From positions 62,001 through 126,000 of the forward strand of contig PDRW01000029.1 of assembly GCA_002746935.1 (NCBI GenBank): a DNA stretch of 64,000 bases, given 5' to 3'. Within the stretch, counting starts at the first letter, position 1, and each line of letters starts with the position of its first letter. Positions 59,812-64,000 of this stretch are shown piece after piece. This DNA is from Rhodobacterales bacterium. Lineage in GTDB: Bacteria > Pseudomonadota > Alphaproteobacteria > Rhodobacterales > Rhodobacteraceae. Position numbers and translations under genes: made by a program. Below the pieces are notes generated by a model. The model worked only from the letters and a program-made list of their open reading frames with translations. It ran no database searches and was not told the origin of the DNA.

Positions 59812-60903
59812 ATGATCGCCACCATCGCCCGCCGGATTGCCCACCAGATCGCCCACCGTATCTCCTGCCGCATCGCCCGCCGCATCGCCCTGTCTGCCTG
59901 CCTTGTTCTGGGCGTGCTCGCCGGCCCCGTTGGCCCCTTTGGCCCCTTTGGCCCCGCGGCCAGACTGGCCGCGCTGGCCGAAGACCGGCCGGTGTTTACC
60001 CTGTCGGTGCCGGGCTCCGAGACCGACACCCGCTCGGTCGCGCTGGCCGAGATCTTTGCGCCGATGGTCGCGGGCTTCGCCGACTACCGGCCCGCCTATA
60101 ACGGCACGCTGTTCGCGCAAGGCACCGAGCTTGAAGCCATTGCCCGCGGCAATCTCACCATGGCGATCGCCTCGGCTCAGGAACTCGCGCAATATTTCCC
60201 GGAATTCTCGATCTTCGCCACCGGCTATGTCCACCGGGATGCCGCGCATCAGCTGCGGGTGTTCAACGATCCGCTGATGGACCCGTTCCGGAAGACGGTC
60301 GAGGAAGGGCTCGGCGTCAAGCTGCTGTCGGTGATGTATCTCGGCCGGCGCCATGTGAACCTGCGCCAGTGCCGCGACGAGCTGGAGATCCGCACCCCCG
60401 CCGACCTCGCGGGCGTCAACCTGCGCATGCCCGGCACCGAGGCATGGCAGTTTCTCGGCGCTGCGCTCGGGGCGTCACCGGTGCCGATGGCCTTCACCGA
60501 GGTCTATACGGCGCTTGCGACCGGGGCGGTCGATGGCCAGGACAACCCCCTGCCTACGGTGGTCGATGCGAAATTCTACGAGGTCACCTGCCAGATCGCC
60601 CTCACCGCCCATCTGGTCGATCTCAACTATATCGCCTTCTCCAAGCCGGTCTGGGACGGGCTCACCCCGGCCCAACAACTGACCCTCCAGCGCGCCGCCG
60701 ATGCCGCCGCCGCCTGGGCGCGGCTGAAACAGCTCGAGAAGGAAGCGACGCTCATCGGGTTCCTCCGCGCGCAGGGGGTCGAGATCTATACCCCCGACGT
60801 GGAGGCCTTCCGGGCCCATGTGCAACAGCGCTATGCCGGGTCGGATCTTGCCGCCGCCTGGCCGGAGGGCCTGCTTGAGCGGATCAATGCGCTGGCAGAA
60901 TGA
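59812..60903 (+). CDS. dctP: TRAP transporter substrate-binding protein (DctP family)
   Basis: Periplasmic binding protein of 363 residues for a carboxylate. After an Arg-rich N-terminus and signal peptide come AYNGTLFAQGTELEA, the conserved GVNLRMPGTEAWQFLGAALGASPVPMAFTEVYTALATG, and AVDGQDNPLPTVVDAKFYEV. The start codon follows GGAGG. The N-terminus consists of 4-residue repeats of the pattern A-x-R-I before the signal peptide, then a GPFGPFGP tract from a 9-bp tandem repeat; both are unusual. First gene of a three-gene TRAP operon. Confidence 0.92.
   Translation: MIATIARRIAHQIAHRISCRIARRIALSACLVLGVLAGPVGPFGPFGPAARLAALAEDRPVFTLSVPGSETDTRSVALAEIFAPMVAGFADYRPAYNGTLFAQGTELEAIARGNLTMAIASAQELAQYFPEFSIFATGYVHRDAAHQLRVFNDPLMDPFRKTVEEGLGVKLLSVMYLGRRHVNLRQCRDELEIRTPADLAGVNLRMPGTEAWQFLGAALGASPVPMAFTEVYTALATGAVDGQDNPLPTVVDAKFYEVTCQIALTAHLVDLNYIAFSKPVWDGLTPAQQLTLQRAADAAAAWARLKQLEKEATLIGFLRAQGVEIYTPDVEAFRAHVQQRYAGSDLAAAWPEGLLERINALAE
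59923..59958 (+). repeat. Four 9-bp tandem units in the DctP signal region
   Basis: GGCCCCGTT, two GGCCCCTTT and GGCCCCGCG, in frame, encoding GPV GPF GPF GPA near the signal-peptide cleavage zone. Confidence 0.8.
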
Positions 60904-60930
60904 GGCGGTGAGCTTGGGAAGCGTGGCGCC

Positions 60931-61452
60931 ATGAAACGCCTTCTCGGATGGGCCGCGCGCGGGGCCGAGCTTTTCGCCGGGGGCTTGCTCGCGGCGCTGT
61001 TCATCACCTTCCTCGTCCAGGTGTTTTCGCGCCATGCGATGCAGACGCCCTTCGGCTGGACGCTGGAGCTTTGCCTGATCCTCTGGCTGTGGATCGTGTT
61101 TTTCGGCAATGCCTTCGTGCTGCGCCCGCGCGACCATGTGCGGTTCGATCTTGTCTGTGGCGCCGCGCCCCGGGGGGTGCGGCGGGTGATGGCGCTGGTC
61201 TCGGCGGCGGCAATCGTGGTGGCGATGCTCTGGGCGTTCTGGCCCACATGGGACTATATCGACTGGATGAAGATCCGCGGCACCGCCACGCTGCGCACGC
61301 CGTTCACCGGCGAAAAGATCCCGATGCGGCTGGTGTTTTCGGTCTATGCGCTGTTCATGATCGCGCTCGCGCTGCGTGCCCTCTGGCGCATTGTCAGCCT
61401 TCTGTCCCGGCGTCCTCCGGGGGGCGAGGGGGTGGAGGAGGGGCCCTCATGA
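60931..61452 (+). CDS. dctQ: TRAP transporter small permease (DctQ)
   Basis: Membrane subunit of 173 residues with four helices; LLAALFITFLVQVFSRHAM and the LCLILWLWIVFFGNAFVLRP motif are characteristic. It ends in an ATGA overlap with the large permease. The tail is gly/glu-rich. Confidence 0.9.
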   Translation: MKRLLGWAARGAELFAGGLLAALFITFLVQVFSRHAMQTPFGWTLELCLILWLWIVFFGNAFVLRPRDHVRFDLVCGAAPRGVRRVMALVSAAAIVVAMLWAFWPTWDYIDWMKIRGTATLRTPFTGEKIPMRLVFSVYALFMIALALRALWRIVSLLSRRPPGGEGVEEGPS

Positions 61453-62744
61453 GCCTCGCCTTCGCGCTGATGCTCGTGGCCCTGTTCGGGCTGGCCGCGA
61501 TCGGTATGCCGGTGGGGCAGGCGATCCTTGTTGCGTCGCTGCTCTATCTCGGCCTTGCCGGGCTTGATCCGGCGCTTGCAGGCGAACAGGCGCTTCAGGG
61601 GCTCTATGGCAGCTTCGTGCTGCTCGCGGTGCCGCTGTTCATCGTGGCCGCCAATATCATGAACGCAGGCACGATTTCCGACCGGCTGTTGCGCTTCGTG
61701 GAGGCGCTGGTGGGGCGGTTTCGCGGCGGGCTCGGACATGTGAATGTGCTGGCCTCGCTGGTGTTTTCCGGCATGTCCGGCTCTGCATTGGCCGATGCTG
61801 CCGGGATCGGCCGGATCACCATCGGGATGATGACGCGGGACGGGCGTTATTCGCGCGGCTATGCCGCCGCGATCACCGCCGCCTCGGCCACCATCGGCCC
61901 GATCATCCCGCCCTCGATCCCGATGGTGCTCTATGCGCTGGTGTCGAACCAGTCGGTCGGGGCGCTGTTTCTGGCCGGTGTCGTGCCGGGGCTGATGATG
62001 GCGGCGGCGCTGATGGCGGTGAACGCCCGCATTGCACGGCGCCGCGGCTTCGGTGCCGAAGCGCCGGTGCCGCTTGCGGCGCTGCCGCGCAAGACCGCCC
62101 GGGCCTTCCCGGCGCTGCTGATGCCGGCGATCCTGCTTTACGGCATCTATGGTGGCATCGCCACGCCCACCGAGGCGGCGGCGATCGCGGCGCTCTATGC
62201 GCTGATCCTCGCCGGGCCGGTCTACCGCGCGCTCACGCTGCGGGGGCTGGTGCAGGTCTTCGTCGACAGCGCCCGCGCCTCGGCCGCCGTCGGGCTGGTG
62301 ATCGCCGGGGCGTTGATCCTGAATTTCGTGGTGGTGACGGAGAATATCCCTGCCGAGGTGGCTTCAGCGCTCGCCGGGCGCGACATGCCGCCGATCGTCT
62401 TTCTCATCGGGGTCAACCTCACGATCCTGCTGCTCGGCGCGCTGCTCGACGCCACCACGCTGATTCTGGTGGTGGTGCCGGTGTTTCTGCCCGCGGCGCG
62501 GGAACTTGGCGTCGACCTCGTGCATTTCGGGGTGCTGGTGGTGGTCAACGCGATGATCGGCCTGATCACGCCCCCCTATGGCATGTTGCTCTTCGTCATC
62601 AATGCGGTCACCGGGATCGGGCTGCGGGAGATTGTCGGCGAGATCCGGGCCTTTCTCGCGGTGCTGGTGGTGGCGCTGCTGGCGATGATCCTGTTTCCCG
62701 GGCTGGTGCTCTGGCTGCCGCGGCTGGCGGGCTATGGGGTCTAG
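61449..62744 (+). CDS. dctM: TRAP transporter large permease (DctM)
   Basis: Permease of 431 residues with about 12 helices, driving sodium-coupled uptake. The blocks GMPVGQAILVASLLYLG, FSGMSGSALADAAGIG, TIGPIIPPSIPMVLYAL and LITPPYGMLLFVINAVTG are the family signatures. ATGA overlap with dctQ. It converges on the FAH gene with a 4-bp shared end CTAG. Confidence 0.93.
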   Translation: MSLAFALMLVALFGLAAIGMPVGQAILVASLLYLGLAGLDPALAGEQALQGLYGSFVLLAVPLFIVAANIMNAGTISDRLLRFVEALVGRFRGGLGHVNVLASLVFSGMSGSALADAAGIGRITIGMMTRDGRYSRGYAAAITAASATIGPIIPPSIPMVLYALVSNQSVGALFLAGVVPGLMMAAALMAVNARIARRRGFGAEAPVPLAALPRKTARAFPALLMPAILLYGIYGGIATPTEAAAIAALYALILAGPVYRALTLRGLVQVFVDSARASAAVGLVIAGALILNFVVVTENIPAEVASALAGRDMPPIVFLIGVNLTILLLGALLDATTLILVVVPVFLPAARELGVDLVHFGVLVVVNAMIGLITPPYGMLLFVINAVTGIGLREIVGEIRAFLAVLVVALLAMILFPGLVLWLPRLAGYGV

Positions 62745-63583
62745 AGAGGCACCACCTCCTGCGCCTGAGTGCCGAGCCCCGACGCGCCCAGCGTCACCCG
62801 GTCGCCGATGTTGAGCCAGCGTTGCGGCCTGCGGCCCATGCCGACGCCGGGGGGCGTGCCGGTGCAGATCAGATCGCCCGGTTCCAGCCGCAGGAAGGTG
62901 CTGAGATGGCTGACGATACGGGCGGCGCCGAACACCATCCGGGCGGTGGTGCCGGTCTGCATCCGCTCGCCGTTGACCTCGAGCCACAGATCGACCGCGC
63001 CCGGGTCGCCGAGCTCGTCGGTGGTGACGATCCAGGGGCCGGTGGGGCAGAAGCCGGGGAAGCTCTTGCCCTTGGCCCATTGACCGCCGCGCTCCAGTTG
63101 CCAGGCGCGTTCGCTGATGTCGTTGACGAGGGTGTAGCCGAGGATGTGGCCGGGGGCGTCGGCTTCCGACACGTTGAGCGCCGGGCGCCCGATCACCACG
63201 CCGAGTTCCACCTCCCAGTCGAGCTTTTTCATCTGTGGGCTGTAGCGGATCGGGTCGTTGGGGCCGGAGAAGGCGCCCGGCGCCTTGGTAAACAGGATCG
63301 GCTCTTCCGGGAGCGCCATGCCGGCCTCGGCGGCATGGTCGGAATAATTGAGCCCAATGCCGTAGATCGCCCCGGGCCGCGCCATAGGCGCGCCGATCCG
63401 CCGGCCTTCGGTGGCGATCTCCGGCAGGGCGGAAAGATCGGCGCCCGCGAGGGTTTCGGCGAGATGGGGGATGGTGGTGGCATTGAAATCCGTCACCAGC
63501 GCAGACACATCCCGCGCGCGCCCCTCCGCATCCATCACGCAGGGCCGTTCCCGGCCCGCATCGCCGATCCGAAGAAGTTTCAT
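62741..63583 (-). CDS. Fumarylacetoacetate hydrolase family protein
   Basis: Enzyme of 280 residues; the metal ligands are in the region YGIGLNYSDHAAE and WEVELGVVIG, and the core block GPWIVTTDELGDP follows. The family covers fumarylpyruvate hydrolase, ureidoglycolate lyase and 2-keto-acid hydratases; the N-terminus MKLLRIGDAGRERP resembles ureidoglycolate lyases, but the assignment is not firm. The adjacent TRAP transporter makes degradation of an imported carboxylate plausible. GGAG precedes the ATG. Confidence 0.85.
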   Translation of the reverse strand: MKLLRIGDAGRERPCVMDAEGRARDVSALVTDFNATTIPHLAETLAGADLSALPEIATEGRRIGAPMARPGAIYGIGLNYSDHAAEAGMALPEEPILFTKAPGAFSGPNDPIRYSPQMKKLDWEVELGVVIGRPALNVSEADAPGHILGYTLVNDISERAWQLERGGQWAKGKSFPGFCPTGPWIVTTDELGDPGAVDLWLEVNGERMQTGTTARMVFGAARIVSHLSTFLRLEPGDLICTGTPPGVGMGRRPQRWLNIGDRVTLGASGLGTQAQEVVPL

Positions 63584-64000
63584 CCTTGTCTCCTCGCGCT
63601 CTGTCGTGGCGGTTCTGTCGTGGCGGTTCTGCCGGGGCCAGTCGGCGGCAGAATGCGGGCGCTGTCAAGCGGGGCGCGGGCAGGGGGGCTGGTCGGGTTC
63701 TGAACAGTTTCCGGGCAGCTCGGGCGTTTTCCGGGCCGGTTGAGTCTTTGGGGGCACAGTCCGGGGGTGATTCGTTTTTCCCAACGGGCAGATGAGTCTC
63801 ACTATTCCTGCATTTTCCGGTGATATTCATGCCGGATTCGTGAAATTCTTTCACTGTTTCAATATTTCCTCGAATCCCGATTTCGCACCCCCGGCACCCC
63901 GCAAGACGCATTGCAAATTGATTCGCGAATCGGCTCTTTGCCTTGCGAATCACCCATGCTAGTTTCGCCGCAATCAAGAAAACGAGCGGTTTCATACAGG
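63584..64000. other. Promoter-like region at the right edge
   Basis: About 420 bp; no gene begins inside the window. The segment from 63800 is clearly AT-richer than its surroundings. It holds the palindrome GATTCGCGAATC (63920-63931), a candidate promoter and, at 63808, the 15-mer CTGCATTTTCCGGTG also found at 59660. Two 14-bp tandem units of CTGTCGTGGCGGTT lie at 63601-63628. Confidence 0.45.
63920..63965 (+). promoter_or_regulatory. Operator-like palindrome and candidate promoter of the next gene
   Basis: Perfect palindrome GATTCGCGAATC, then TTGCCT (63938-63943) and TAGTTT (63960-63965) with a 16-bp spacer. A half-site GCGAATC recurs at 63945 between the two boxes. Suggests a regulated gene just beyond the window. 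Confidence 0.4.

Overview
The window is a 64 kb stretch of GC-rich chromosomal DNA from an alphaproteobacterium, almost certainly of the order Rhodobacterales (Rhodobacter/Paracoccus/Roseobacter relatives). The protein sequences, the F1 operon without Fo genes, the block murA–DUF2948–hisD–UPF0262–LMW-PTP–infA–maf–RNase E/G–yacG–tRNA-Phe, and the MoxR–DUF58–DUF4159 operon all fit that group. The genus cannot be fixed from the sequence; a sulfide:quinone oxidoreductase suggests exposure to sulfide. I see no prophage, IS transposase, plasmid gene or CRISPR array, so this is mostly core genome.

Layout. 0–6 kb: end of a methyltransferase gene, then the F1 ATP synthase operon atpHAGDC closed by a clear terminator. 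6–10 kb: an H-type lectin and an MFS exporter on the minus strand and a divergent EF-G-like GTPase. 10–20 kb: adenosine kinase/nth, a GH13 glucosidase, ilvD, an ABC exporter and an acyl-CoA synthetase. 20–23 kb: WYL regulator, VOC protein, hydroxypyruvate isomerase, DUF1285. 23–30 kb: a four-gene MoxR/DUF58/DUF4159/membrane-protein operon. 31–39 kb: the conserved minus-strand housekeeping block, split by a plus-strand lrp–lysE pair. 39–44 kb: tRNA-Thr, a DUF4166 oxidoreductase, tRNA-Ala, thioredoxin 2 and an FAD reductase. 44–49 kb: the glycine cleavage operon gcvT-gcvH-gcvP behind a tandem glycine riboswitch. 49–57 kb: gltX, a zinc peptidase, nadE, a secreted MORN-repeat protein, SQR and a TetR regulator. 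58–64 kb: leuA, a TRAP transporter and an FAH-family hydrolase.

The most unusual signal is between the genes. At least three families of short dispersed repeats occur: (1) six copies of a GC-rich element built around AAATACTCC that sit in sense orientation downstream of genes; (2) a palindromic element built on a 24-bp unit containing CCATTAGTCCGG, with four loci, at least two of them followed by a hairpin whose arms have covaried; (3) two copies of a roughly 100-bp element with imperfect inverted termini. Short in-frame tandem repeats also recur in several genes. Among the proteins, the NAD synthetase has lost its predicted glutaminase cysteine, the EF-G-like protein lacks recognisable switch I and PGH motifs, and the MORN protein carries about 18 repeats behind a signal peptide.
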